A stretch of 23,640 nucleotides of DNA from assembly GCA_036567085.1 (NCBI GenBank), contig DATCVG010000011.1:1-23640 (forward strand). The letters run 5' to 3'. The notes beneath the pieces were generated by a model. That model made no database searches and was not told the origin of the DNA. It saw nothing but the letters and a program-made list of their open reading frames with translations. Shown piece after piece: positions 1-8,253 of the stretch (position 1 is the stretch's first letter; the number at the start of each line of letters is the position of its first letter). This DNA is from Methylopumilus sp036567085 (GTDB lineage: Bacteria; Pseudomonadota; Gammaproteobacteria; Burkholderiales; Methylophilaceae). Position numbers and translations under genes: made by a program.

Positions 1-48
1 AACATCGTGTTTTTAAAGAAATAAATTGAATCAAAACCCTCTCATTTG

Positions 49-78
49 TTGGCGGAATGGGCGTTCACAAGGTAAGAT
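49..78 (+). promoter_or_regulatory. Candidate promoter for the alaA-hom-thrC-thyA-folA run
   Basis: A TTGGCG box at 49-54 and a TAAGAT box at 73-78 are separated by 18 bases, about 30 bases ahead of the alaA start. Both boxes match the sigma-70 consensus only partly (TTGxCx and TAxxAT). Position and spacing are the main support. The rest of bases 1-106 shows no gene that can be supported. Confidence 0.3.
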
Positions 79-106
79 ATCATATATTCAAATTTAGGTA
101 ATTAAA

Positions 107-1333
107 TTGGCTCAGCTTAAAAAATCATCGAAATTAAATAACGTCTGTTATGACATTCGCGGACCTGTTTTAGCACACGCTAAAAAAATGGAAGAAGAAG
201 GTCATCGCATTATTAAACTTAATATTGGCAATCCAGCAGCCTTTGGATTTGAAGCGCCCGAGGAAATTGTGCAAGACGTGATTCGCAATATGAGTAAAGC
301 ATCTGGTTATACCGATAGCAAAGGCCTTTTTGAGCCAAGAAAATCTATCATGCATTACACACAGGAAAAAAATATTCTAAATGTAGATGTCGATGATGTG
401 ATTATTGGTAATGGTGTTTCAGAACTCATTGTGATGGCAATGCAGGCATTGTTAGATAACGATGATGAAGTATTGATTCCTATGCCTGATTATCCTCTAT
501 GGACCGCAGCCGTCACACTAGCAGGTGGAAAGCCAAGACATTATTTATGTGATGAAGTTGCAAGTTGGTACCCAGACCTTAAAGATATCGAAAGTAAAAT
601 TACAAGCAAAACAAAAGCGATTTTGGTTATCAATCCTAACAATCCAACAGGCGCACTTTATCCAAAAGAAATTCTAGAGGGCATTATTCAGATTGCAAGG
701 AAACATAAGCTTGTTATTTTTGCAGATGAGATTTACGACAAAGTGGTTTATGACAAAAAGAAACATATTTCGATCGCATCCCTTGCAGATGATCTTCTCT
801 TTGTCACATTGAATGGCTTATCAAAAAATTATCGTGCATGTGGTTATCGTGCAGGATGGTTGGTCGTGTCTGGAAACAAGAAAGAATCTGGGGATTATAT
901 TGAAGGTCTTAATATGTTAGCTTCCATGCGTTTATGTGCAAACGTTCCTGGGCAGCTTGCTATTCAAACAGCTTTAGGTGGATATCAAAGTATTGATGAT
1001 CTTGTAGCGCCGACAGGACGATTATTTAAGCAAAGAGAGCTTGCATACGATATGCTTGTTTCTATACCCGGTGTCACTTGCATTAAGCCAGAAGCCGCGA
1101 TGTATCTATTTCCTAAATTAGACCCCAAGATGTATCCAATTAAAGACGACCAGGAATTTATTCTAAAATTACTGATCGATAAGAAAGTATTGTTAGTTCA
1201 AGGCACAGGATTTAATTGGAAAAATCCTGATCATATAAGAATTGTATTCTTACCAAATGAAGACGATCTAAAAGAATCAATTAAGCGTATTACCAATTAC
1301 CTCGAAAACTTTAAGAAAAATACTGTGAACTAG
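107..1333 (+). CDS. alaA: Alanine-synthesising PLP aminotransferase (AlaA/YfbQ type)
   Basis: A cytosolic fold-type I aminotransferase that should transfer the amino group of glutamate to pyruvate to make alanine. The 408 residues follow Escherichia coli AlaA (about 405) from the first lines: SSKLNNVCYDIRGPVL near the N-terminus, NPNNPTG at 176-182, DEIYDK at 207-212, and the PLP-binding lysine K240 in NGLSK. The start is a TTG codon, chosen because the conserved N-terminus begins at once after it and an AGGT sits at 96-99, eight bases upstream from its last G. It heads a same-strand run with hom 13 bases downstream. In many Betaproteobacteria this aminotransferase lies directly before hom and thrC. 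Related transaminases (AlaC, AspC) cannot be fully excluded for substrate, but the similarity is clearly to AlaA. Confidence 0.9.
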   Translation: MAQLKKSSKLNNVCYDIRGPVLAHAKKMEEEGHRIIKLNIGNPAAFGFEAPEEIVQDVIRNMSKASGYTDSKGLFEPRKSIMHYTQEKNILNVDVDDVIIGNGVSELIVMAMQALLDNDDEVLIPMPDYPLWTAAVTLAGGKPRHYLCDEVASWYPDLKDIESKITSKTKAILVINPNNPTGALYPKEILEGIIQIARKHKLVIFADEIYDKVVYDKKKHISIASLADDLLFVTLNGLSKNYRACGYRAGWLVVSGNKKESGDYIEGLNMLASMRLCANVPGQLAIQTALGGYQSIDDLVAPTGRLFKQRELAYDMLVSIPGVTCIKPEAAMYLFPKLDPKMYPIKDDQEFILKLLIDKKVLLVQGTGFNWKNPDHIRIVFLPNEDDLKESIKRITNYLENFKKNTVN

Positions 1334-1346
1334 AAAGTTAGAGCTG

Positions 1347-2642
1347 ATGAAAAGAATGAATATAGGTTTGTTAGGTATCGGCACAGTGGGTGGCGGTGTA
1401 TTTGAACTTTTAAAATCAAATGTTAAAGAAATACAACGCAAGACATCTGCAGATATGAAAATTGTGGCTGTGGCAGATAAAAATATTGCGCGTGCAAAAG
1501 AAATTGTGGGTAGCTCTGCAGAAGTTACTGATGATGCATTCAAGCTAGTTGCCGATAAAGAAATTGATGTCATTGTTGAACTTATAGGCGGCACTACCAT
1601 AGCAAAAGATTTGGTCATGAAGGCGATTGAAAATAAGAAACATGTTGTGACAGCCAATAAAGCATTGCTCGCAAATTTTGGAAATGAATTATTTCAATTA
1701 GCCAAAAAAAATAATGTCACATTAGCTTTTGAAGCTTCGGTCGCAGGCGGTATTCCTATTTTAAAATCAATCAGAGAAGGTCTGGCTGGTAATAAGATTG
1801 AGTGGGTGGCAGGTATTATTAATGGCACTACTAATTTTATTTTGACTGAAATGCGCGAAAAAGGTATCTCATTCGCTAAAGCCCTATCCGAGGCGCAATC
1901 ATTAGGTTACGCAGAAGCGGATCCTACTTTTGATATCGAGGGTATTGATGCTGCGCATAAATTAACAATTCTTGCTGGTTTATCTTTTGGTATACCAATG
2001 AGCTTTAAAGATGTATATGTAGAAGGTATTAAAGCGCTTGAACAAAAAGATATTCGTTATGCCGAAGAATTAGGTTATCGCATTAAACTTTTGGGGATCG
2101 CTAAAAAAAGAGATAAAGGAATTGAGTTAAGAGTTCACCCAACTTTAATTCCTGAAAAACGTTTAATTGCAAATGTAAATGGTGCTATGAACGCTATTGT
2201 TGTTAAAGGTAATATGGTTGGACCAACACTTTACTATGGTGCTGGCGCAGGAGCATTACCAACCGCAAGTGCTGTTGTTGCTGATCTTATTGATATATCA
2301 AGATCATCTCAGGTTCCGCTCCATGGTTTTGATGAAAGTAAAATTGATTTAATTCCTATTTATAAAATTGATGATGCGATAAGTGGTTATTATTTAAGAA
2401 TTCGAGTTTCAGATAAGCCTGGTGTTTTAGCTGAGATTACAAAATTATTTGGTGATAAGAAGATTTCAATTGATGCGATGCTTCAAAAAGAACCTCAAGA
2501 GCATGAATTTGAAGCAGATATTGTTATATTAAGTCATTTAGCAGTTGAGAAGGATATCAATACCGTGATTCATTCAATTGAGTCATTGTCAGCCACTATC
2601 GGAAAAGTTATTAAAATTAGATTAGAAGAACTTAGCAAATAA
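1347..2642 (+). CDS. hom: Homoserine dehydrogenase with C-terminal ACT domain
   Basis: Reduces aspartate semialdehyde to homoserine with NAD(P)H, the branch step to threonine and methionine. The 431 residues show a Rossmann start (GLLGIGTVGGG, 7-17), TANKALLA with K105, the NGTTNF segment at 159-164, the substrate-binding stretch GYAEADPTFDIEGIDAAHK at 187-205 with its catalytic lysine, and an ACT domain from about 349 to 425 (RVSDKPGVLAEI), the usual site of threonine feedback. It is the monofunctional form, not the aspartokinase fusion of enteric bacteria. The ATG at 1347 gives MKRMNIGLLG, which fits family N-termini; an in-frame ATG lies three codons later. The Shine-Dalgarno site is weak (GAG three bases before the start). 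thrC follows after seven bases, so co-transcription is likely. Confidence 0.95.
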   Translation: MKRMNIGLLGIGTVGGGVFELLKSNVKEIQRKTSADMKIVAVADKNIARAKEIVGSSAEVTDDAFKLVADKEIDVIVELIGGTTIAKDLVMKAIENKKHVVTANKALLANFGNELFQLAKKNNVTLAFEASVAGGIPILKSIREGLAGNKIEWVAGIINGTTNFILTEMREKGISFAKALSEAQSLGYAEADPTFDIEGIDAAHKLTILAGLSFGIPMSFKDVYVEGIKALEQKDIRYAEELGYRIKLLGIAKKRDKGIELRVHPTLIPEKRLIANVNGAMNAIVVKGNMVGPTLYYGAGAGALPTASAVVADLIDISRSSQVPLHGFDESKIDLIPIYKIDDAISGYYLRIRVSDKPGVLAEITKLFGDKKISIDAMLQKEPQEHEFEADIVILSHLAVEKDINTVIHSIESLSATIGKVIKIRLEELSK

Positions 2643-2649
2643 AGGCTTT

Positions 2650-4074
2650 ATGAAATACATTTCAACACGTGGTCAATCAAAGCCACTTTCTTTTTCTAAG
2701 ATTTTATTAGGCGGTCTTGCCCCTGACGGCGGTTTGTATCTCCCAGAGTCCTATCCTCAGTTTTCAGTTCAAGATTTCAATCATATGCGAGGTATGAGTT
2801 ATTCTGAACTAGCATTTCATATTATTTCTAAATTCATAGATGACATTCCAAAAGATGATTTAAAAGCAATTATCAATAAAACGTACACAAAAGAGGTATA
2901 TGCATTTTCTAGGGCACAACAAAGAGCAGAAGACATTACCCCTATTTTAAAAGTTAAAGAGAATCTTTATATTCTTTCGCTTTCAAATGGCCCCACACTT
3001 GCATTTAAAGATATTGCCATGCAATTACTTGGCAATCTCTTTGAGTATGTGCTTGCAAAAGAAAATGAAGAAATTAATATTTTAGGCGCAACCTCTGGAG
3101 ATACTGGCTCCGCTGCTGAATATGCAATGCGTGGAAAAAAAGGTATTAATGTCTTTATGTTATCGCCATATCAAAAGATGAGTCGTTTTCAATCAGCTCA
3201 GATGTTTAGCATCCTAGACTCTAATATTTTTAATCTAAGTATCAAAGGCGTCTTCGATGATTGTCAAGATATTGTCAAAGCAGTATCTAATGATTTAGAT
3301 TTCAAAAGAGATATGAAAATTGGCGCAGTGAACTCAATTAATTGGGGTAGGATTTTAGCGCAGATTGTTTATTACTTTAAAGGCTACCTTGCTGTTGCTA
3401 AAAACAATGAGGAGGTTAGCTTTACTGTTCCCACAGGTAATTTTGGTAATATTTGTGCAGGCCATATAGCACGTATGATGGGACTTCCAATCAAGAGACT
3501 TGTAGTTGCTACAAACGAAAATAATGTATTAGATGAGTTTTTTAAGACAGGCATGTATAAGCCACGTGACTCTGAAAATACTTTTCATACCTCAAGTCCT
3601 TCAATGGATATATCTAAAGCATCTAATTTTGAACGATTTATTTTTGACTTAATTGGGCGGGATAGTGAAAAATTAAATACATTATGGAAATCAATCGATC
3701 AAGGCGGTAATTTTGATTTAAACCAAGAGGGTGTCTTTAAAAAAATTAAAGATTTTGGATTTACCTCTTCTTCGAGTACACACAAAGAACGCATTTATTA
3801 CATTAAAGAAATTTACAATCAATATAAGATCATGATTGATACCCATACAGCAGATGGATTTAAAGCAGCCTATGAGCACATGGATGATAATGTTCCGATG
3901 ATTGTTCTCGAGACAGCATTGCCCACTAAATTTGAAGACTCTATTGTAGAAGCAATCAATCAGAAACCTGAGAGGCCTGAATCATTAAGACATTTAGAAG
4001 ATCTTCCTCAAAGATTTGAAGTTTTAGATAATCAGGTTGAAAAAGTGAAAACATTTATAAGGCAAAACATCTAA
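2650..4074 (+). CDS. thrC: Threonine synthase, long form
   Basis: PLP enzyme converting O-phosphohomoserine to threonine, the last step of the pathway that hom feeds. The 474 residues have the long-form N-terminus (YISTRGQ and LAPDGGLYLPE), the PLP lysine K120 in NGPTLAFKD (113-121), the SGDTGS loop at 149-154, NSINW at 228-232 and the phosphate-binding PTGNFGN at 261-267. An AAAGG overlaps the hom stop codon and lies four bases from the ATG, so translation is probably coupled to hom. The homoserine kinase that makes its substrate is not in this window. Nothing in the reading frame looks broken. Confidence 0.95.
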   Translation: MKYISTRGQSKPLSFSKILLGGLAPDGGLYLPESYPQFSVQDFNHMRGMSYSELAFHIISKFIDDIPKDDLKAIINKTYTKEVYAFSRAQQRAEDITPILKVKENLYILSLSNGPTLAFKDIAMQLLGNLFEYVLAKENEEINILGATSGDTGSAAEYAMRGKKGINVFMLSPYQKMSRFQSAQMFSILDSNIFNLSIKGVFDDCQDIVKAVSNDLDFKRDMKIGAVNSINWGRILAQIVYYFKGYLAVAKNNEEVSFTVPTGNFGNICAGHIARMMGLPIKRLVVATNENNVLDEFFKTGMYKPRDSENTFHTSSPSMDISKASNFERFIFDLIGRDSEKLNTLWKSIDQGGNFDLNQEGVFKKIKDFGFTSSSSTHKERIYYIKEIYNQYKIMIDTHTADGFKAAYEHMDDNVPMIVLETALPTKFEDSIVEAINQKPERPESLRHLEDLPQRFEVLDNQVEKVKTFIRQNI

Positions 4075-4078
4075 GTTC

Positions 4079-4873
4079 ATGAAGCAATATTTAGATTTAC
4101 TGAATCACGTTAAAAATCATGGTGATATTAAGCATGATCGAACAGGTACAGGGACTATTTCGGTGTTCGGTTATCAAATGCGATTTGACCTATCTCAAGG
4201 CTTTCCTTTGGTTACTACTAAAAAAGTACATTTAAAGTCTATTATTCATGAGCTTTTATGGTTTTTAAGTGGCAGCACAAATATTAAGTACTTAAAAGAT
4301 AATGATGTAAGTATCTGGGATGAATGGGCTGATGAGAATGGTGACTTAGGTCCGGTATATGGTTATCAGTGGAGAAGTTGGCCTACTGCTGATGGAAAAC
4401 ATATAGATCAGATTACTGATTTGATAGAGTCAATCAAAAAAAATCCAGACTCAAGAAGATTAATTGTGTCGGCTTGGAATGTTTCAGAAATTTCAAAGAT
4501 GAAGTTACCGCCTTGTCATGCATTTTTTCAATTTTATGTTTCGAATGGCAAATTGTCTTGTCAGCTTTACCAAAGAAGTGCAGATATTTTTTTAGGTGTC
4601 CCATTTAATATAGCATCTTATGCGCTTCTTACTATGATGGTAGCTCAAGTATGCTCATTAGAGCCTGGTGATTTTGTTCACACATTAGGTGATGCACATA
4701 TCTATTCTAATCATATGGAACAAGTCAACGAGCAGCTGTCTCGAGCACCTAAAACTTTACCTCATATGAAAATTAATCCTGAAGTTAAAAGCATTTTTGA
4801 CTTTAAATTCGAAGATTTTGTTTTAGAAAATTACGATCCACACCCTGCTATTAAAGCGCCTGTTGCAGTCTAG
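4079..4873 (+). CDS. thyA: Thymidylate synthase
   Basis: Methylates dUMP to dTMP using 5,10-methylene-tetrahydrofolate, releasing dihydrofolate. At 264 residues it matches the length of E. coli ThyA, and the nucleophilic cysteine falls at the same number, C146 in KLPPCHAFFQF. Other family signatures are RTGTGT (21-26), the WxxExGDLGPVYGYQWR stretch (about 83-99), RRLIVSAWN, and the RSADIFLGVPFNIASYA segment. It starts four bases after the thrC stop with no convincing Shine-Dalgarno site. Its TAG stop overlaps the GTG start of folA by one base. That pairing is sensible because FolA regenerates the tetrahydrofolate ThyA consumes. This is the classical enzyme, not flavin-dependent ThyX. Confidence 0.97.
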   Translation: MKQYLDLLNHVKNHGDIKHDRTGTGTISVFGYQMRFDLSQGFPLVTTKKVHLKSIIHELLWFLSGSTNIKYLKDNDVSIWDEWADENGDLGPVYGYQWRSWPTADGKHIDQITDLIESIKKNPDSRRLIVSAWNVSEISKMKLPPCHAFFQFYVSNGKLSCQLYQRSADIFLGVPFNIASYALLTMMVAQVCSLEPGDFVHTLGDAHIYSNHMEQVNEQLSRAPKTLPHMKINPEVKSIFDFKFEDFVLENYDPHPAIKAPVAV

Positions 4874-5361
4874 TGTCTAAACTATCTATTATTGTTGCCA
4901 TGAGTTCTAACCGTGTCATTGGTGTGAACAATACGCTGCCATGGCATCTTAGCGAAGATCTAAAGCATTTCAAATCTTTAACGACAGGACAGACTATTAT
5001 TATGGGTCGAAAAACTTATGAGTCTATTGGTCGAGCGCTCCCCAACAGAAGAAATATTGTGATTAGCCGAAATACAGAAACTTCATGCGAAGGTGCAGAA
5101 GTTGTGCATAGCATTGAAGATGCTTTTTCAATTTCGAAACATGATGATGAAGTGTTTGTAATAGGGGGTTCAAATATATACGAACAAGCCTTAAATTTTG
5201 TCGATTATTTATATATTACAGAAATTAAGAAAAGCTTTTCGGGGGATGCATTTTTTCCTGAAATCAATAAATCAATATGGATTGAAACTTCAAGAGAAGA
5301 TCATATTGCAAATGATGGACTTGAATTTTCTTTTGTAAGTTACCAAAAAAATATTAAATAG
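4873..5361 (+). CDS. folA: Dihydrofolate reductase
   Basis: Reduces dihydrofolate to tetrahydrofolate with NADPH, restoring the cofactor oxidised by ThyA. The 162 residues include IIVAMSSNRVIG (6-17), the LPWHLSEDLKHFK helix with the acidic catalytic residue D29 (D27 in E. coli), MGRKTYESIGR for NADPH binding (44-54), LPNRRNIV and the FVIGGSNIY motif near residue 100. The start is GTG and shares its first G with the last base of the thyA stop (TAGTG), so it is probably translated by termination-reinitiation. The 3' end overlaps the convergent decarboxylase gene by eight bases. Confidence 0.95.
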   Translation: MSKLSIIVAMSSNRVIGVNNTLPWHLSEDLKHFKSLTTGQTIIMGRKTYESIGRALPNRRNIVISRNTETSCEGAEVVHSIEDAFSISKHDDEVFVIGGSNIYEQALNFVDYLYITEIKKSFSGDAFFPEINKSIWIETSREDHIANDGLEFSFVSYQKNIK

Positions 5362-7594
5362 ATACGCAATCTACATAATAGTGCGCCTTACCATCAATCT
5401 TTTGTTTTACTAATCCATGATTATCTGTTTCAAATCCTGGGAATTTTTCATTAAAATCTCGTGCAAATTTTAAATAATCCACAATAATTTTATTAAAACG
5501 CTCGCCAGGGATGAGAAGCGGAATTCCTGGTGGATATGGTGTAAGAAGTACCGCTGTAATTCTGCCTTCTAGATCATCAATCGCAACACGTTCAATTTCT
5601 TTATGGGCCATTTTTGAAAAAGCATCCGTTGGCTTCATTGCAGGGACCATATCAGAGAGATACATTTCAGTTGTCAGTTTCGCAATATCACGTTTTTTAT
5701 AGATCTCATGAATCTGTGTACATAAATCTCTTAATCCAATTCGTTCATAGCTTGGTTGCTTTTGAATAAACTCAGGTAATACTTTCCATAAAGGTTGATT
5801 CTTGTCGTAATCATCTTTAAATTGTTGGAGCGCTGCAACCAATGTATTCCATCGACCTTTAGTTATGCCGATTGTAAACATAATAAAGAATGAGTAGAGT
5901 CCTGTTTTTTCTACAATAACCCCATGTTCTGCTAAATATTTGGTGACAATAGAGGCAGGTATACCAAACTCATTAGAAAATTCACCATCAACATTGAGTC
6001 CTGGGGTAATGATTGTTGCTTTAATTGGGTCGAGCATATTAAAGCCATCAGCAAGATTACCAAATCCATGCCAATGATCATTGGCATTTAACATCCAAGC
6101 ATCCCGATCTTCAAGACCCTCATCTGATAAATCATTTGGTCCCCAAACTTTAAACCACCAGTCAGATCCCCATTCAATATCTACTTTTCGCATGGCACGT
6201 CTAAAGTCTAATGCTTCCATGAGCGACTCTTCCACAAGCGCTTTACCTCCTGGCTCTTCCATCATTGCAGCAGCGACATCGCAACTCGCAATAATTGAAT
6301 ATTGTGGACTGGTGGAGCTATGCATCAAGAAAGATTCATTAAAGACTTCACGATCGAGTTTATTTTTTTCTGCATCCTGTACAAGAATTTGAGACGCTTG
6401 ACTCAAGCCTGCTAAAAGTTTGTGTGTAGATTGCGTTGAGAAAATGAGACTATCTTTACAGCGTGGACGGTCAGCGCCAATAGCATGATAGTCGCCATAA
6501 AAGTCATGAAATGTTGCATGAGGCAACCAAGCCTCATCAAAATGTAGCGAATCAATTTTTCCATCTAACATTTCTTTAATTTCTTCTACGTTATAAAGAA
6601 TGCCGTCATAAGTTGATTGTGTAATTGTTAATACTCGTGGCTTGTCTTTTTTATTGGTGATGAATGGATTCTTTTGAATTTTTTCTTGAATATTTTTCCA
6701 TTCAAATTCTTTTTTAGGTATAGGTCCAATAATGCCAAAGTGATTTCTTGTTGGCATTAAGAAAATTGGAATAGCGCCAGTCATAATAATGGAATGCAAT
6801 ACTGATTTATGGCAATTTCGATCTACGATTACAATATCACCTGGCGCTACTGTTGAATGCCAAACCATCTTATTAGACGTCGATGTACCATTTGTAACAA
6901 AATAGAGATGATCAGAGTTATATATACGCGCTGCATTTCTTTCTGAAGCGCCTACAGGACCTGTGTGATCGAGCAATTGGCCTAATTCATCTACTGCATT
7001 ACATACGTCAGCTCGAAGCATATTTTCACCAAAGAATTGGTGAAACATTTGACCAACAGGGGACTTTAGAAAAGCAACACCACCTGAGTGGCCAGGGCAA
7101 TGCCAAGAGTAAGAGCCGTCACCTGCATAGTGAGTAAGGGCTTTGAAGAACGGTGGAGGCAAGCTATCTAAATAAGTTCTAGCTTCACGCACAATATAAC
7201 GCGCCACAAACTCAGGCGTATCCTCATGCATATGAATAAAGCCATTAAGCTCTCTTAAGATTTCATTTGGAATATGACGACTTGTTCTTGTTTCGCCATG
7301 GAGAAATATTGGGATTTCCTCATTCCGAAATCTAATTTCATCTACGAAATTTTTTAATTGCTCAAGAGCGCTTTGATTTTCTTCAACAAACTCTTCGTCG
7401 TCAATGGATAGAATAAATGCAGAAGCGCGACTTTGCTGTTGAGCAAATGAAGACAGGTCACCATAGCTTGTAACACCAAGCACTTCGAAATTTTCTTCCT
7501 CGATCGCTTTTGCTAAAACTCTGATACCAAGACCAGATGAATTTTCAGATTTAAAGTCTTCATCAATGATAACTACGGGGAAGTTAAATTTCAT
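5354..7594 (-). CDS. Orn/Lys/Arg decarboxylase, PLP, with N-terminal wing domain
   Basis: A 746-residue member of the prokaryotic ornithine/lysine/arginine decarboxylase family (like CadA/LdcC, SpeF and AdiA). It should release CO2 from a basic amino acid to give cadaverine, putrescine or agmatine. A receiver-like wing domain fills about residues 1-135. The PLP core follows with WHCPGHSGG (164-172), TNGTS (234-238), HFDEAW (351-356) and the PLP lysine K392 in STQSTHKLL; the C-terminal domain ends the protein. Substrate cannot be read from the motifs. No amino acid/polyamine antiporter is adjacent, so an acid-stress role is less likely than polyamine synthesis; that is inference. A good AAAGGG ribosome site overlaps the dcd stop five bases before the ATG. 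The gene lies nine bases downstream of dcd. Confidence 0.9.
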   Translation of the reverse strand: MKFNFPVVIIDEDFKSENSSGLGIRVLAKAIEEENFEVLGVTSYGDLSSFAQQQSRASAFILSIDDEEFVEENQSALEQLKNFVDEIRFRNEEIPIFLHGETRTSRHIPNEILRELNGFIHMHEDTPEFVARYIVREARTYLDSLPPPFFKALTHYAGDGSYSWHCPGHSGGVAFLKSPVGQMFHQFFGENMLRADVCNAVDELGQLLDHTGPVGASERNAARIYNSDHLYFVTNGTSTSNKMVWHSTVAPGDIVIVDRNCHKSVLHSIIMTGAIPIFLMPTRNHFGIIGPIPKKEFEWKNIQEKIQKNPFITNKKDKPRVLTITQSTYDGILYNVEEIKEMLDGKIDSLHFDEAWLPHATFHDFYGDYHAIGADRPRCKDSLIFSTQSTHKLLAGLSQASQILVQDAEKNKLDREVFNESFLMHSSTSPQYSIIASCDVAAAMMEEPGGKALVEESLMEALDFRRAMRKVDIEWGSDWWFKVWGPNDLSDEGLEDRDAWMLNANDHWHGFGNLADGFNMLDPIKATIITPGLNVDGEFSNEFGIPASIVTKYLAEHGVIVEKTGLYSFFIMFTIGITKGRWNTLVAALQQFKDDYDKNQPLWKVLPEFIQKQPSYERIGLRDLCTQIHEIYKKRDIAKLTTEMYLSDMVPAMKPTDAFSKMAHKEIERVAIDDLEGRITAVLLTPYPPGIPLLIPGERFNKIIVDYLKFARDFNEKFPGFETDNHGLVKQKIDGKAHYYVDCVSI
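5359..5373 (-). terminator. Weak hairpin at the folA / decarboxylase convergent junction
   Basis: TAGAT (5359-5363) and ATCTA (5369-5373) form a five-pair stem with a five-base loop. Read on the minus strand it is followed by a T-rich tail, complementary to seven A at 5345-5351. It could end the decarboxylase transcript inside the 3' end of folA. The stem is short and AT-rich, so this is only a candidate. Confidence 0.25.
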
Positions 7595-7603
7595 ATTAAC
7601 CCT

Positions 7604-8170
7604 TTATATTTTAGGTAATGTTACGCCTACTTGGCCTTGGTATTTTCCACCACGATCTTTGTAGGATGTTTCACATACTTCATCGGACTCAAAGAATAGC
7701 ACTTGAGCGCAACCTTCGCCTGCATAAATTTTTGCTGGAAGAGGTGTGGTATTACTAAATTCTAAGGTCACATAACCTTCCCATTCTGGCTCAAAAGGTG
7801 TGACGTTAACAATGATGCCGCATCGCGCATAAGTCGATTTACCTAAACATACTGTGAGCACACTTCTTGGAATTCTGAAATATTCAACTGTCCTTGCAAG
7901 TGCAAATGAGTTAGGTGGAATGATGCAATAGTCGGCATTAAATTCTACGAAAGAATTTGGGTCAAAATTTTTGGGATCGACGATCGTGCTATTAATATTA
8001 GTAAATACTTTAAATTCATTAGCGCATCGAATGTCATATCCATAGCTAGATGTACCATAAGAAACGATCTTTTGATTGTCTTTTTCTCGGATAAGTTGAG
8101 CCTCGAAGGGCTCAATCATGCCATGTTCTTCGGCCATCTTTCTTATCCATTTATCTGATTTTATCGTCAT
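7604..8170 (-). CDS. dcd: dCTP deaminase
   Basis: Deaminates dCTP to dUTP, the main source of dUMP for thymidylate synthase. The 188 residues have the trimeric dUTPase-like fold signatures SSYGYDIR (41-48), LGKSTYARCG (109-118), the FEPEWEGYVTLEFSN segment with the catalytic glutamate at E137, and the C-terminal GGKYQGQ. Length agrees with betaproteobacterial Dcd (E. coli is 193). It is the mono-functional deaminase as far as can be seen; dUTP hydrolysis would need a separate Dut. There is no clear Shine-Dalgarno site. A probable terminator hairpin of zwf lies 15 to 60 bases upstream, and I see no strong separate promoter, so expression may depend on read-through. The decarboxylase gene follows after nine bases. 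Confidence 0.95.
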   Translation of the reverse strand: MTIKSDKWIRKMAEEHGMIEPFEAQLIREKDNQKIVSYGTSSYGYDIRCANEFKVFTNINSTIVDPKNFDPNSFVEFNADYCIIPPNSFALARTVEYFRIPRSVLTVCLGKSTYARCGIIVNVTPFEPEWEGYVTLEFSNTTPLPAKIYAGEGCAQVLFFESDEVCETSYKDRGGKYQGQVGVTLPKI

Positions 8171-8184
8171 AATTTTCTTGTCTC

Positions 8185-8229
8185 AAAAAAGAAAAATCCC
8201 GTTTGCACAATCTTGACGCTACGGGATTT
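8185..8229 (-). terminator. Probable intrinsic terminator between zwf and dcd
   Basis: AAATCCCGT (8194-8202) and ACGGGATTT (8221-8229) form a perfect nine-pair stem around an 18-base loop. On the minus strand the stem runs into TTTTT-C-TTTTTT (8196 down to 8185), the T tract of a Rho-independent terminator. It lies just after the zwf stop and just before dcd. The long loop is unusual and may make it leaky. Confidence 0.7.
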
Positions 8230-8253
8230 CTAATGATTTAAATTTTCATTACT

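Noticed and set aside
1..5. A CAT at 3-5 that could be the ATG of a divergent minus-strand gene running off the left edge
   Set aside because: Only about five bases of it would be present, with no visible ribosome site on that strand, so nothing can be claimed.
1277..1657. A 126-codon open frame on the minus strand across the alaA-hom junction
   Set aside because: It overlaps two certain genes, has Ser- and Phe-rich shadow composition and no family resemblance.
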